The notes: generated from the sequence alone by a model not told the origin. Positions 19,101-32,077 are shown, numbered from the stretch's first letter. The stretch is 64,000 bases of DNA from Theocolax elegans (GCA_026168455.1 CM047431.1:3935603-3999602); one strand, 5' to 3'. Numbers and translations: made by a program.

Positions 19101-22100
19101 ATCTAAAAATTGTTTAAAATGCTAGAAAGTTAATTTTGAATAGGTAAGACAAGAATATATCTCCTCTCGCACATTTTAGTGGCTTAATATAATTACTTTT
19201 ACCGTAGAAAATACACTCGACACTGCGCGGCACGCTCCCGCGAATGAGCAAACGCGGGAGCGTGCCTCGTAGCGTCCTGTTTGGGAATTTCGACTGAATC
19301 GACAATTGTAAACGTTCTAAAAATTGTTTAAACATCTAGGAAGTAAAACTTGAATAGTTAAGTCAAGAATATATCTCCATTTGCCCATTTTAGTGACTCA
19401 AAATATTTATTTTTTACCATAGAAATTATACTTGACACTGCGCGGCACGCTCCCGCGAATGAGCGAACGCGGGAGCGTGCCTCGTAGTCCCCTGGTTGGG
19501 AATTTCGACTGAATCGGCAATTACAAACGTTCTAAAAATTGTTTAAACATCTAGGAAGTAAATTTGAATAGGTAAGACAAGAATATATCTCCTTTCACCC
19601 ATTTTAGTGACTCAAAATATTTATTTTTTACCATAGAAATTATACTTGACACCTGCGCGGCACGCTCCCGCGAATGAGCAAACGCGGGAGCGTGCCTCGT
19701 AGTGTCCTGGTTGGGAATTTCGACTGAATCGACAATTGATAAACGTTCTAAAAATTGTTTAAACATCTAGGAAGTAAACTTGAATAGTTAAGACAAGAAT
19801 ATATCTCCATTTGCCCATTTTAGTGACTTAAAATATTTATTTTTACCATAGAAAATATACTCGACACTGCGCGGCACGCTCCCGCGAATGAGCAAACGCG
19901 GGAGCGTGCCTCGTAGTGTCCTGTTTGGGAATTTCGACTGAATCGACAATTGTAAACGTTCTAAAAATTGTTTAAACATCTAGGAAGTAAAACTTGAATA
20001 GTTAAGACAAGAATATATCTCCTTTGCCCATTTTAGTGACTCAAAATATTTATTTTTTACCATAGAAATTATACTCGACACTGCGCGGCACGCTCCTGCG
20101 AATGAGCAAACGCGGGAGCGTGCCTCGTAGTGTCCTGTTTGGGAATTTCGACTGAATCGGCAATTACAAACGTTCTAAAAATTGTTTAAACATCTAGGAA
20201 GTAAACTTTGAATAGGTTAAGACAAGAATATATCTCCTTTACCCATTTTAGTGACTCAAAATATTTATTTTTTACCATAGAAATTATACTCGACACTGCG
20301 CGGCACGCTCCCGCGAATGAGCAAACGCGGGAGCGTGCCTCGTAGTGTCCCTGGTTGGGAATTTCGACTGAATCGACAATTACAAACGTTCTAAAAATTG
20401 TTTAAACATCTAGGAAGTAAACTTGAATAGGTTAAGTCAAGAATATATCTCCTTTCACCCATTTTAGTGACTCAAAATATTTATTTTTTACCATAGAAAT
20501 TATACTCGACACTGCGCGGCACGCTCCCGCGAATGAGCAAACGCGGGAGCGTGCCTCGTAGTGTCCCTGTTTGGGAATTTCGACTGAATCGGACAATTAC
20601 AAACGTTCTAAAAATTAGTTTAAACATCTAGGAAGTAAAACTTGAATAGGTTAAGTCAAGAATATATCTCCTTTTACCCATTTTAGTGACTCAAAATATT
20701 TATTTTTTACCATAGAAATTATACTCGACACTGCGCGGCACGCTCCCGCGAATGAGCAAACGCGGGAGCGTGCCTCGTAGTCCCTGGTTGGGAATTTCGA
20801 CTGAATCGACAATTACAAACGTTCTAAAAATTGTTTAAACATCTAGGAAGTAAACTTTGAATAGGTTAAGTCAAGAATATATCTCCTTTCACCCATTTTA
20901 GTGACTCAAAATATTTATTTTTTACCATAGAAATTATACTCGACACTGCGCGGCACGCTCCCGCGAATGAGCGAACGCGGGAGCGTGCCTCGTAGTCCCC
21001 TGGTTGGGAATTTCGACTGAATCGGACAATTACAAACGTTCTAAAAATAGTTTAAACATCTAGGAAGTAAAACTTGAATAGTTAAGTCAAGAATATATCT
21101 CCATTTGCCCATTTTAGTGACTCAAAATATTTATTTTTTACCATAGAAATTATACTCGACACTGCGCGGCACGCTCCCTGCGAATGAGCAAACGCGGGAG
21201 CGTGCCTCGGTAGTGTCCTGTTTGGGAATTTCGACTGAATCGACAATTATAAACGTTCTAAAAATTGTTTAAACATCTAGGAAGTAAACTTTGAATAGTT
21301 AAGTACAAGAATATATCTCCTTTTGCCCATTTTAGTGACTCAAAATATTTATTTTTTACCATAGAAATTATACTCGACACTGCGCGGCACGCTCCCGCGA
21401 ATGAGCGAACGCGGGAGCGTGCCTCGTAGTCCCTGGTTGGGAATTTCGACTGAATCGACAATTACAAACGTTCTAAAAATTGTTTAAACATCTAGGAAGT
21501 AAATTTTGAATAGGTAAGACAAGAATATATCTCCTTTCACCCATTTTAGTGACTCAAAATATTTATTTTTTACCATAGAAATTATACTCGACACTGCGCG
21601 GCACGCTCCCGCGAATGAGCGAACGCGGGAGCGTGCCTCGTAGGTCCCTGGTTGGGAATTTCGACTGAATCGGCAATTACAAACGTTCTAAAAATTGTTT
21701 AAACATCTAGGAAGTAAAACTTGAATAGGTTAAGTCAAGAATATATCTCCTTTGCACCATTTTAGTGACTTCAAATAATTATTTTTACCATAGAAATTAT
21801 ACTCGACACTGCGCGGCACGCTCCCGCGAATGAGCAAACGCGGGAGCGTGCCTCGTAGTGTCCTGTTTGGGAATTTCGACTGAATCGACAATTATAAACG
21901 TTCTAAAAATAGTTTAAACATCTAGGAAGTAAAACTTGAATAGTTAAGTCAAGAATATATCTCCTTTTGCCCATTTTAGTGACTCAAAATATTTATTTTT
22001 TACCATAGAAATTATACTCGACACTGCGCGGCACGCTCCCGCGAATGAGCGAACGCGGGAGCGTGCCTCGTAGTCCCCTGGTTGGGAATTTCGACTGAAT

Positions 22101-25100
22101 CGGCAATTACAAACGTTCTAAAAATTGTTTAAACATCTAGGAAGTAAAACTTGAATGGTTAAGTCAAGAATATATCTCCTTTCACCCATTTTAGTGACTC
22201 AAAATATTTATTTTTTACCATAGAAATTATACTTGACACTGCGCGGCACGCTCCCGCGAATGAGCAAACGCGGGAGCGTGCCTCGTAGTGTCCTGTTTGG
22301 GAATTTCGACTGAATCGACAATTATAAACGTTCTAAAAATAGTTTAAACATCTAGGAAGTAAAACTTGAATAGTTAAGTCAAGAATATATCTCCATTTGC
22401 CCATTTTAGTGACTTAAAATATTTATTTTTTACCATAGAAAATATACTCGACACTGCGCGGCACGCTCCCGCGAATGAGCGAACGCGGGAGCGTGCCTCG
22501 TAGTGTCCTGTTTGGGAATTTCGACTGAATCGACAATTACAAACGTTCTAAAAATTGTTTAAACATCTAGGAAGTAAATTTTGAATAGGTAAGACAAGAA
22601 TATATCTCCTTTCACCCATTTTAGTGACGCAAAATATTTATTTTTTACCATAGAAATTATACTCGACACTGCGCGGCACGCTCCCGCGAATGAGCAAACG
22701 CGGGAGCGTGCCTCGTAGTCCCCTGGTTGGGAATTTCGACTGAATCGGCAATTACAAACGTTCTAAAAATTGTTTAAACATCTAGGAAGTAAAACTTGAA
22801 TGGTTAAGTCAAGAATATATCTCCTTTCACCCATTTTAGTGACTCAAAATATTTATTTTTTACCATAGAAATTATACTTGACACTGCGCGGCACGCTCCC
22901 GCGAATGAGCAAACGCGGGAGCGTGCCTCGTAGTGTCCTGTTTGGGAATTTCGACTGAATCGACAATTATAAACGTTCTAAAAGTAGTTTAAACATCTAG
23001 GAAGTAAAACTTGAATAGTTAAGTCAAGAATATATCTCCTTTTGCCCATTTTAGTGACTCAAAATATTTATTTTTTACCATAGAAATTATACTCGACACT
23101 GCGCGGCACGCTCCCGCGAATGAGCGAACGCGGGAGCGTGCCTCGTAGTCCCCTGGTTAGGAATTTCGACTGAATCGGCAATTACAAACGTTCTAAAAAT
23201 TGTTTAAACATCTAGGAAGTAAAACTTGAATGGTTAAGTCAAGAATATATCTCCTTTCACCCATTTTAGTGACTCAAAATATTTATTTTTTACCATAGAA
23301 ATTATACTTGAGACTGCGCGGCACGCTCCCGCGAATGAGCAAACGCGGGAGCGTGCCTCGTAGTGTCCTGTTTGGGAATTTCGACTGAATCGACAATTAT
23401 AAACGTTCTAAAAATAGTTTAAACATCTAGGAAGTAAAACTTGAATAGTTAAGTCAAGAATATATCACCATTTGCCCATTTTAGTGACTTAAAATATTTA
23501 TTTTTTACCATAGAAATATACTCGACACTGCGCGGCACGCTCCCGCGAATGAGCGAACGCGGGAGCGTGCCTCGTAGTCCCCTGGTTGGGAATTTCGACT
23601 GAATCGGCAATTACAAACGTTCTAAAAATTGTTTAAACATCTAGGAATGTAAATTTGAATAGGTAAGACAAGAATATATCTCCTTTCACCCATTTTAGTG
23701 ACGCAAAATATTTATTTTTTACCATAGAAATTATACTCGACACTGCGCGGCACGCTCCCGCGAATGAGCAAACGCGGGAGCGTGCCTCGTAGTCCCCTGG
23801 TTGGGAATTTCGACTGAATCGGCAATTACAAACGTTCTAAAAATTGTTTAAACATCTAGGAAGTAAAACTTGAATGGTTAAGTCAAGAATATATCTCCTT
23901 TCACCCATTTTAGTGACTCAAAATATTTATTTTTTACCATAGAAATTATACTTGACACTGCGCGGCACGCTCCCGCGAATGAGCAAACGCGGGAGCGTGC
24001 CTCGTAGTGTCCTGTTTGGGAATTTCGACTGAATCGACAATTATAAACGTTCTAAAAATAGTTTAAACATCTAGGAAGTAAAACTTGAATAGTTAAGTCA
24101 AGAATATATCTCCTTTTGCCCATTTGAATGACTCAAAATATTTATTTTTTACCATAGAAATTATACTCGACACTGCGCGGCACGCTCCCGCGTGTGAGCG
24201 AACGCGGGAGCGTGCCTCGTAGTCCCCTGGTTGGGAATTTCGACTGAATCGGCAATTACAAACGTTCTAAAAATAGTTTAAACATCTAGGAAGTAAAACT
24301 TGAATGGTTAAGTCAAGAATATATCTCCTTTTGCCCATTTTAGTGACTCAAAATTTTTATTTTTTACCATAGAAATTATACTTGACACTGCGCGGCACGC
24401 TCCCGCGAATGAGCAAACGCGGGAGCGTGCCTCGTAGTGTCCTGTTTGGGAATTTCGACTGAATCGACAATTATAAACGTTCTAAAAATAGTTTAAACAT
24501 CTAGGAAGTAAAACTTGAATAGTTAAGTCAAGAATATATCTCCTTTTGCCCATTTTAGTGACTCAAAATATTTATTTTTTACCATAGAAATTATACTCGA
24601 CACTGCGCGGCACGCTCCCGCGAATGAGCGAACGCGGGAGCGTGCCTCGTAGTCCCCTGGTTGGGAATTTCGACTGAATCGGCAATTACAAACGTTCTAA
24701 AAATTGTTTAAACATTTAGGAAGTTAATTTTGAATAGGTAAGTCAAGAATATATCTCCTTTCACCCATTTTAGTGACTCAAAATATTTATTTTTTACCAT
24801 AGAAATTATACTCGACACTGCGCGGCACGCTCCCGCGAATGAGCAAACGCGGGAGCGTGCCTCGTAGTCCCCTGGTTGGGAATTTCGACTGAATCGGCAA
24901 TTACAAACGTTCTAAAAATTGTTTAAACATCTAGGAAGTAAAACTTGAATGGTTAAGTCAAGAATATATCTCCTTTCACCCATTTTAGTGACTCAAAATA
25001 TTTATTTTTTACCATAGAAATTATACTTGACACTGCGCGGCACGCTCCCGCGAATGAGCAAACGCGGGAGCGTGCCTCGTAGTGTCCTGTTTGGGAATTT

Positions 25101-28100
25101 CGACTAAATCGACAATTATAAACGTTCTAAAAATAGTTTAAACATCTAGGAAGTAAAACTTGAATAGTTAAGTCAAGAATATATCTCCTTTTGCCCATTT
25201 TAGTGACTCAAAATATTTATTTTTTACCATAGAAATTATACTCGACACTGCGCGGCACGCTCCCGCGAATGAGCGAACGCGGGAGCGTGCCTCGTAGTCC
25301 CCTGGTTAGGAATTTCGACTGAATCGGCAATTACAAACGTTCTAAAAATTGTTTAAACATCTAGGAAGTAAAACTTGAATGGTTAAGTCAAGAATATATC
25401 TCCTTTCACCCATTTTAGTGACTCAAAATATTTATTTTTTACCATAGAAATTATACTTGAGACTGCGCGGCACGCTCCCGCGAATGAGCAAACGCGGGAG
25501 CGTGCCTCGTAGTGTCCTGTTTGGGAATTTCGACTGAATCGACAATTATAAACGTTCTAAAAATAGTTTAAACATCTAGGAAGTAAAACTTGCATAGTTA
25601 AGTCAAGAATATATCACCATTTGCCCATTTTAGTGACTTAAAATATTTATTTTTTACCATAGAAAATATACTCGACACTGCGCGGCACGCTCCCGCGAAT
25701 GAGCGAACGCGGGAGCGTGCCTCGTAGTCCCCTGGTTGGGAATTTCGACTGAATCGGCAATTACAAACGTTCTAAAAATTGTTTAAACATCTAGGAAGTA
25801 AATTTTGAATAGGTAAGACAAGAATATATCTCCTTTCACCCATTTTAGTGACGCAAAATATTTATTTTTTACCATAGAAATTATACTCGACACTGCGCGG
25901 CACGCTCCCGCGAATGAGCAAACGCGGGAGCGTGCCTCGTAGTCCCCTGGTTGGGAATTTCGACTGAATCGGCAATTACAAACGTTCTAAAAATTGTTTA
26001 AACATCTAGGAAGTAAAACTTGAATGGTTAAGTCAAGAATATATCTCCTTTCACCCATTTTAGTGACTCAAAATATTTATTTTTTACCATAGAAATTATA
26101 CTTGACACTGCGCGGCACGCTCCCGCGAATGAGCAAACGCGGGAGCGTGCCTCGTAGTGTCCTGTTTGGCAATTTCGACTGAATCGACAATTATAAACGT
26201 TCTAAAATAGTTTAAACATCTAGGAAGTAAAACTTGAATAGTTAAGTCAAGAATATATCTCCTTTTGCCCATTTGAATGACTCAAAATATTTATTTTTTA
26301 CCATAGAAATTATACTCGACACTGCGCGGCACGCTCCCGCGAATGAGCGAACGCGGGAGCGTGCCTCGTAGTCCCCTGGTTGGGAATTTCGACTGAATCG
26401 GCAATTACAAACGTTCTAAAAATAGTTTAAACATCTAGGAAGTAAAACTTGAATGGTTAAGTCAAGAATATATCTCCTTTTGCCCATTTTAGTGACTTAA
26501 AATATTTATTTTTTACCATAGAAAATATACTCGACACTGCGCGGCACGCTCCCGCGAATGAGCGAACGCGGGAGCGTGCCTCGTAGTCCCCTGGTTGGGA
26601 ATTTCGACTGAATCGGCAATTACAAACGTTCTAAAAATTGTTTAAACATTTAGGAAGTTAATTTTGAATAGTTAAGTCAAGAATATATCTCCATTTGCCC
26701 ATTTTAGTGACTTAAAATATTTATTTTTTACCATAGAAAATATACTCGACACTGCGCGGCACGCTCCCGCGAATGAGCGAACGCGGGAGCGTGCCTCGTA
26801 GTCCCCTGGTTGGGAATTTCGACTGAATCGGCAATTACAAACGTTCTAAAAATTGTTTAAACATCTAGGAAGTAAATTTTGAATAGGTAAGACAAGAATA
26901 TATCTCCTTTCACCCATTTTAGTGACGCAAAATATTTATTTTTTACCATAGAAATTATACTCGACACTGCGCGGCACGCTCCCGCGAATGAGCAAACGCG
27001 GGAGCGTGCCTCGTAGTCCCCTGGTTGGGAATTTCGACTGAATCGGCAATTACAAACGTTCTAAAAATTGTTTAAACATCTAGGAAGTAAAACTTGAATG
27101 GTTAAGTCAAGAATATATCTCCTTTCACCCATTTTAGTGACTCAAAATATTTATTTTTTACCATAGAAATTATACTTGACACTGCGCGGCACGCTCCCGC
27201 GAATGAGCAAACGCGGGAGCGTGCCTCGTAGTGTCCTGTTTGGGAATTTCGACTGAATCGACAATTATAAACGTTCTAAAAATAGTTTAAACATCTAGGA
27301 AGTAAAACTTGAATAGTTAAGTCAAGAATATATCTCCTTTTGCCCATTTTAGTGACTCAAAATATTTATTTTTTACCATAGAAATTATACTCGACACTGC
27401 GCGGCACGCTCCCGCGAATGAGCGAACGCGGGAGCGTGCCTCGTAGTCCCCTGGTTGGGAATTTCGACTGAATCGGCAATTACAAACGTTCTAAAAATAG
27501 TTTAAACATCTAGGAAGTAAAACTTGAATGGTTAAGTCAAGAATATATCTCCTTTTGCCCATTTTAGTGACTTAAAATATTTATTTTTTACCATAGAAAA
27601 TATACTCGACACTGCGCGGCACGCTCCCGCGAATGAGCGAACGCGGGAGCGTGCCTCGTAGTCCCCTGGTTGGGAATTTCGACTGAATCGGCAATTACAA
27701 ACGTTCTAAAAATTGTTTAAACATTTAGGAAGTTAATTTTGAATAGGTAAGTCAAGAATATATCTCCTTTCACCCATTTTAGTGACTCAAAATATTTATT
27801 TTTTACCATAGAAATTATACTCGACACTGCGCGGCACGCTCCCGCGAATGAGCAAACGCGGGAGCGTGCCTCGTAGTGTCCTGGTTGGGAATTTCGACCG
27901 AATCGACAATTGTAAACGTTCTAAAAATTGTTTAAACATCTAGGAAGTAAAACTTGATTAGTTAAGACAAGAATATATCTCCTTTTGCCCATTTTAGTGT
28001 CTCAAAATATTTATTTTTTACCATAGAAAATATACTCGACACTGCGCGGCACGCTCCCGCGAATGAGCAAACGCGGGAGCGTGCCGCGTAGTGTTCTGGT

Positions 28101-28110
28101 CTTCGATTTC
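16160..28110. repeat. Satellite array, about 56 copies of a 215-bp monomer with a GC hairpin
   Basis: Hairpin cores recur from 16212 to about 28039 with spacing near 215 (exactly 215 in the right half, for example 24601, 24816, 25031, 25246). Each monomer is AT-rich (TAAAAATTGTTTAAACATCT, CATTTTAGTGACTCAAAATA). The exception is a core with arms GGCACGCTCCCGCG and CGCGGGAGCGTGCC around a 10-base AATGAGCAAA-type loop. The stem can extend outward past one mismatch (CTGCG / CGTAG). Both ends degrade: the first monomer has altered arms, and the last runs into unrelated sequence after GTGCCGCGTAG. No genes lie inside; open frames there are by-products of the repeat. Confidence 0.97.
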
Positions 28111-28414
28111 AGGTAAATCATAATTATAAACGATTTATAATTTTTTTTCTTGGCTTAAATGTAACATGTGACTAATGCCATCATATACACAAGTTTATTT
28201 GCCCTTTTTATTTTTAAAATTTATGTCATTTGTACTATTTGAATATAAATTAAACTCTCTACACAATAACATGTGTATTATATTGCAATACTCATGGGTT
28301 CCCCCACTACACGCGTTCCGAATTCCCTATTCTCGATATACGCATCACCGTGCCGATACGAGCACGGACCGCGTGTATTCAGTGTGCGCGCGCTTGAATC
28401 TGGTTAGATTCAAG

Positions 28415-29818
28415 ATGGCGGCAACTGAGCGCGGGCCAGCACGTAAACAATGTGCTTCGAGTAAGTTTCACCACGTGCGCGCGATCCTTACCATCGGGGA
28501 CGTTACCCGGGCACTGACGCGGAGTGGTGTGTTTGTGAATGTGTTCATATACGCAAGTAGACGGCCCCCCAGGTGACGCAGTCCATTATGTTCACAGGTC
28601 TTCGGCGCGGTCAACAACGCAGCTGATCACGGTGAAATTTTAAACGTTCATCATTTTATAAAGTATGCACTATCTTAGTGCATTTTTAAGTACACTTCAA
28701 TTATTTTCTTATTTACTTATTTAAATCAATTATCCATCTTCCTCTTATTAAACTCTATTCACTATTTAATCCCTTTTGCTTACTTATAGAGAAAGTTTTG
28801 TAATTGTATAATTTTTTGACTCTCTAAAGACATGTTATAAACATGTTTATTTATTTTTTTTTAATTATTTATCCTCCAAGTAGCTCTTTTTAATGACATT
28901 TTTCGATTTTTGAATAATTCATTTTTGGGTTAACTAAGTATATCTATTAGTTTTTTGTTATTTAAAAAAAAAAATTTGAATGATTTTGTTTTTTGGAAAT
29001 TAATTAGCTAAATGAGCTAACAAACTAATGTAAAGCAAAACTTTCTATGTCAGTTTTTATTTAGTCAATAATTTATACATATGCAAATATGAATCATTTG
29101 TTTTTATGTAAATCACATTTGAATATTGAACAAAATTATAGGAATATTCTTTATGTTTGTGAAAAGATCTAGTGTTTTTTAAAAAACATGCTAATGCAGA
29201 GGTATTCGTTTAACATTTTAAATATACTTTTTAAACAAATATAAATAATTTTAGATATATGGTAAAATATTATTTATTTATAAGAAACGAAATATTTTTA
29301 GAAATATTATAAAATTTTGTTTTATATAATTAAATAATACTATATTTGAGTAATATATTACATATAGGATCAACATTTTAATTTGAGGAAGTTATGTACC
29401 AATTAATTGGCAGCTGCTTTTTATTCTGTTGATAACTCCCTTTTGAATTTCATAAATTGAATATCCAGTCTTCGATTACTTCTTCCAAAATACTTATTCA
29501 CTTATACATTATTTTCCTTTTATATTCTATATTATATATTTTATTTACTTCCTACTTATTACATATATGTCCCTACTAACCAATAAATAATTACTATTAC
29601 GCAATATTAACATATTTCTTATTACAGATGCAGCGTGCCAAGGAGTAGCTGACAACGGCAAACCCCACGGACACGCTGACACCGTACAACGTTCTGGATG
29701 TTCACGTCATCACCTTGTAAATACAGATAAGTATATTTACATGATATTACCTCTTAATATTGAATACTTATTGATTAATATATATTTTTTTATTTTCAGT
29801 TATCGTTTAGTGATGTGA
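28415..29818 (+). other. Candidate small three-exon host gene (or non-coding RNA)
   Basis: In a CpG-rich island, CAAGATGGCGGCA gives a good start context at 28415. The frame reaches a strong donor (CGA|GTAAGT, 28461). A good acceptor (TTTCTTATTACAG, ending 29627) begins a GC-richer segment that stays in frame for 34 codons to a donor-like GTATAT (29731). A 69-base intron ends at TTTTATTTTCAG (29799). The frame then closes with TGA at 29816-29818. The product would be about 58 residues with no domain I recognise. The frame is also open if intron 2 is kept. This is a paper model only. Confidence 0.25.
28600..29620. other. AT-rich spacer
   Basis: About 1 kb of AT-rich sequence with homopolymer runs and a GTTTTTTAAAAAAC palindrome near 29175. 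No gene, RNA or mobile element recognised; it would be the first intron of the candidate gene above. Confidence 0.5.
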
Positions 29819-29837
29819 CTACATCACAGATCAAAGT

Positions 29838-30335
29838 GTGATTTATACTACATTTTAAATTCGGTTGAAATATATTTATATTATCTGTTTTAAAGATACT
29901 TATGTTTTGGGACATCAGCGTAGATATTTTCCACAATTTCAAAATTAATCTCAAGAGAACCTACCACATATGATGTGCATATGGAGTTACTTCAAGGTTG
30001 GAACATGCAACCTATCTAGACACTCTTGAAAATTAGTTATTTCATCTACTGCTTGATGATCCATCTATGTTTACACCTTACGTATCTGCAAGCGTTTTGG
30101 CGAATCAGATATATACACACCAGGTCAGTAAAGTTAAAAGTATGATTTATACTAGATTTTGAAATACTGTTGTCCTATGTTTATTTTTCATGTTTTACAG
30201 ATACTTTTCTGTGTCCAGAGATCGGCGTAAATGTATATTTAGTGTTCAACCACAGATAAAATATTTCATAATGTCAAAATTAATGTGAAGAGGATTTACC
30301 ACATATTATATGCATATGGACTTATTTGGACCTAT
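29838..30335 (+). repeat. Diverged tandem duplication, two units about 310 bp apart
   Basis: The two units (29838-30000 and 30148-30335) share TGATTTATACTA, TTTTAAAGATACTT / TTTTACAGATACTT, TCAAAATTAATSTSAAGAG, TACCACATAT and TGCATATGGA in the same order. They are diverged and contain small indels. Confidence 0.7.
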
Positions 30336-30489
30336 ATATTACATAGAAAAATTCAGAAATATCGGGTTCCAGATGGTCTAAACAAGTGCATAGTGGAAAG
30401 CAAAAATTAAGAGTATCAAATGGTCTAATCTACTGAATAGTGAAATGCAGAAGGTATGCGTACTAATTGGTCCTATTCATAGCCTGTGT

Positions 30490-31430
30490 TCAAAGGTTGA
30501 AGCCAAACGAATACCACGAGTACTTGCATAACGAAATGCAAGGAATGTATTCAGCAAAGATAAAAAGGTTGAATCAAAACGAATACAACGAGTACTTACA
30601 TAGCGAAATGTAAGGAATGAATTCAGTAAAGCTAAGAAGGAATGAAGCAAATCGAATACCACGAGTACTTGCATAGTGAAATGCAAGGAACGTATTCAGT
30701 AAAGGTAAAAAAATTATTCAAATCGAATGCCACGAGTACTTATATAGCAAAATGCAAGAAATTTAGTCAGTAAAGGTAAAAAAGATTGAAGCAAAGCGAA
30801 TACGACGAGTACTTGCATAGCGAAATGCAAGGAATGTATTCAGTATGAGTAAAAAAGATTGAAGCAAAATGAATACGACGAGTACTTGCATAGCGAAATG
30901 TAAGGAATGTATTCAGTATAGGTAAAAAAAGTTGAAGCAAAATGAATACGACGAGTACTTACATAGCGAAATGTAAGGAATGTATTCAGTAAAGGTAACA
31001 GGTTGAAGCAAAATGAATGCGACGAGTACTTGCATAGCGAAATGCAAGGAATGTATTCAATAAAGGTAAAAGGATAAAGCAAAACGAATACGACGAGTAC
31101 TTGCATAGCGAAATGCAAGGAATGTATTTAGTAAAGGTAAAAGGATAAAGCAAAACGAATACGACGAGTACTTGCATAGCGAAATGCAAGGAATGTATTC
31201 AATAAAGGTAAAAGGATAAAGCAAAACGAATACGACGAGTACTTGCATAGCGAAATGCAAGGAATGTATTTAGTAAAGGTAAAAGGATAAAGCAAAACGA
31301 ATACGACGAGTACTTGCATAGCGAAATGCAAGGAATGTATTCAATAAAGGTAAAAGTATAAAGCAAAACGAATACGACGAGTACTTGCATAGCGAAATGC
31401 AAGGAATGTATTTAGTAAAGGTAAAAGGCT
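30490..31430. repeat. Minisatellite, 13 units of 71-73 bp with a conserved hairpin
   Basis: The TACTT anchors are at 30521, 30593, 30666, 30737, 30810, 30883, 30956, 31027, 31098, 31169, 31240, 31311 and 31382. The unit contains CGAATACGACGAGTACTTGC, then the loop and complementary arm ATGCAAG, then GAATGTATT. The hairpin is CTTGCAT-AGCGAA-ATGCAAG. Early units vary in length and sequence; the last six are 71 bp and alternate between two variants (TTCAATAAAGG, TTTAGTAAAGG). Because 71 is not a multiple of 3, the open frames on the minus strand rotate through all phases and are not genes. Confidence 0.95.
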
Positions 31431-31899
31431 CTACTTGCGTTTTAGATGGTATAGTCCGCTGCATAGAGAAATGCAGAAATAAGTGTATTTACAGTATTAT
31501 TCACTGCAGTAAATTAATGAAGTGAACGATACAAATCACTACATTGCATAAAAAAGTAATATTTTAAATGTAACGCAATCTGTTGTATGCCTTTTTTGAT
31601 TAATACCTACTGACTACAAATTGTTTCATAAATTAATATTTAAAATATATATTTAAAATATATATATTTAATTCTAATGTTTTAAGCAATCCGCTTAAAA
31701 TTTTTCAGATTTTTAATTTAATATTATAAATATCATTTTTATTTTGAAAGATGCAGATTCCTATAATTTGGGTCTGACATCCCGTCAAATAAATAAAATA
31801 TACTAGTATTATCATCTATTTTGAGGTTGTATTACATTACCGATACAATTATCGATAATTGTTGAGTTTGCAACCCCAATGGTTTTTGTAAAATAATGC
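31431..31899. other. AT-rich spacer
   Basis: Right after the minisatellite comes a diverged relative of its unit (GCTGCATAGAGAAATGCAG at about 31460). After that the sequence is AT-rich, with TATATTTAAAATATATATTT near 31650. Nothing else recognised. Confidence 0.5.
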
Positions 31900-32077
31900 A
31901 ATGCACGAAAAGATATTGGTAAATGAATATGATAGCTGGAATGTACGATTAGCGCCATCTACTGTAAGCTTATAGCGTAATATAATGTTACAACGGATGA
32001 TGGCGCTACTAGTACATTACAGCTTACTACATTACCTACGATTCGTCGATAGTTTTTCGCTATGGCACCCCCTTAAT
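31900..32077. repeat. MITE of the TAAGGGGGTGCCAT family
   Basis: The right end (TATGGCACCCCCTTA at about 32063-32077) matches the ends at 14692 and 15131. Inside, TTAGCGCCATCTACTGTAAGC and GATGGCGCTACTAGTACATT are partly inverted to each other, suggesting a palindromic element. The left boundary is uncertain. Confidence 0.5.

Noticed and set aside
18243..21461. Minus-strand open frames of about 65-73 codons in the satellite
   Set aside because: They repeat with the monomer and are broken by single-base indels in most copies.
16160..28110. Regularly spaced palindromic repeats that could suggest a CRISPR array
   Set aside because: The whole 215-bp unit repeats, not a short repeat with unique spacers, and there are no cas-type genes; this is a eukaryotic satellite.
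30477..31464. Overlapping minus-strand frames across the minisatellite
   Set aside because: Consequence of a 71-bp unit that is open in several phases; the shift of 71 bp between them gives them away.
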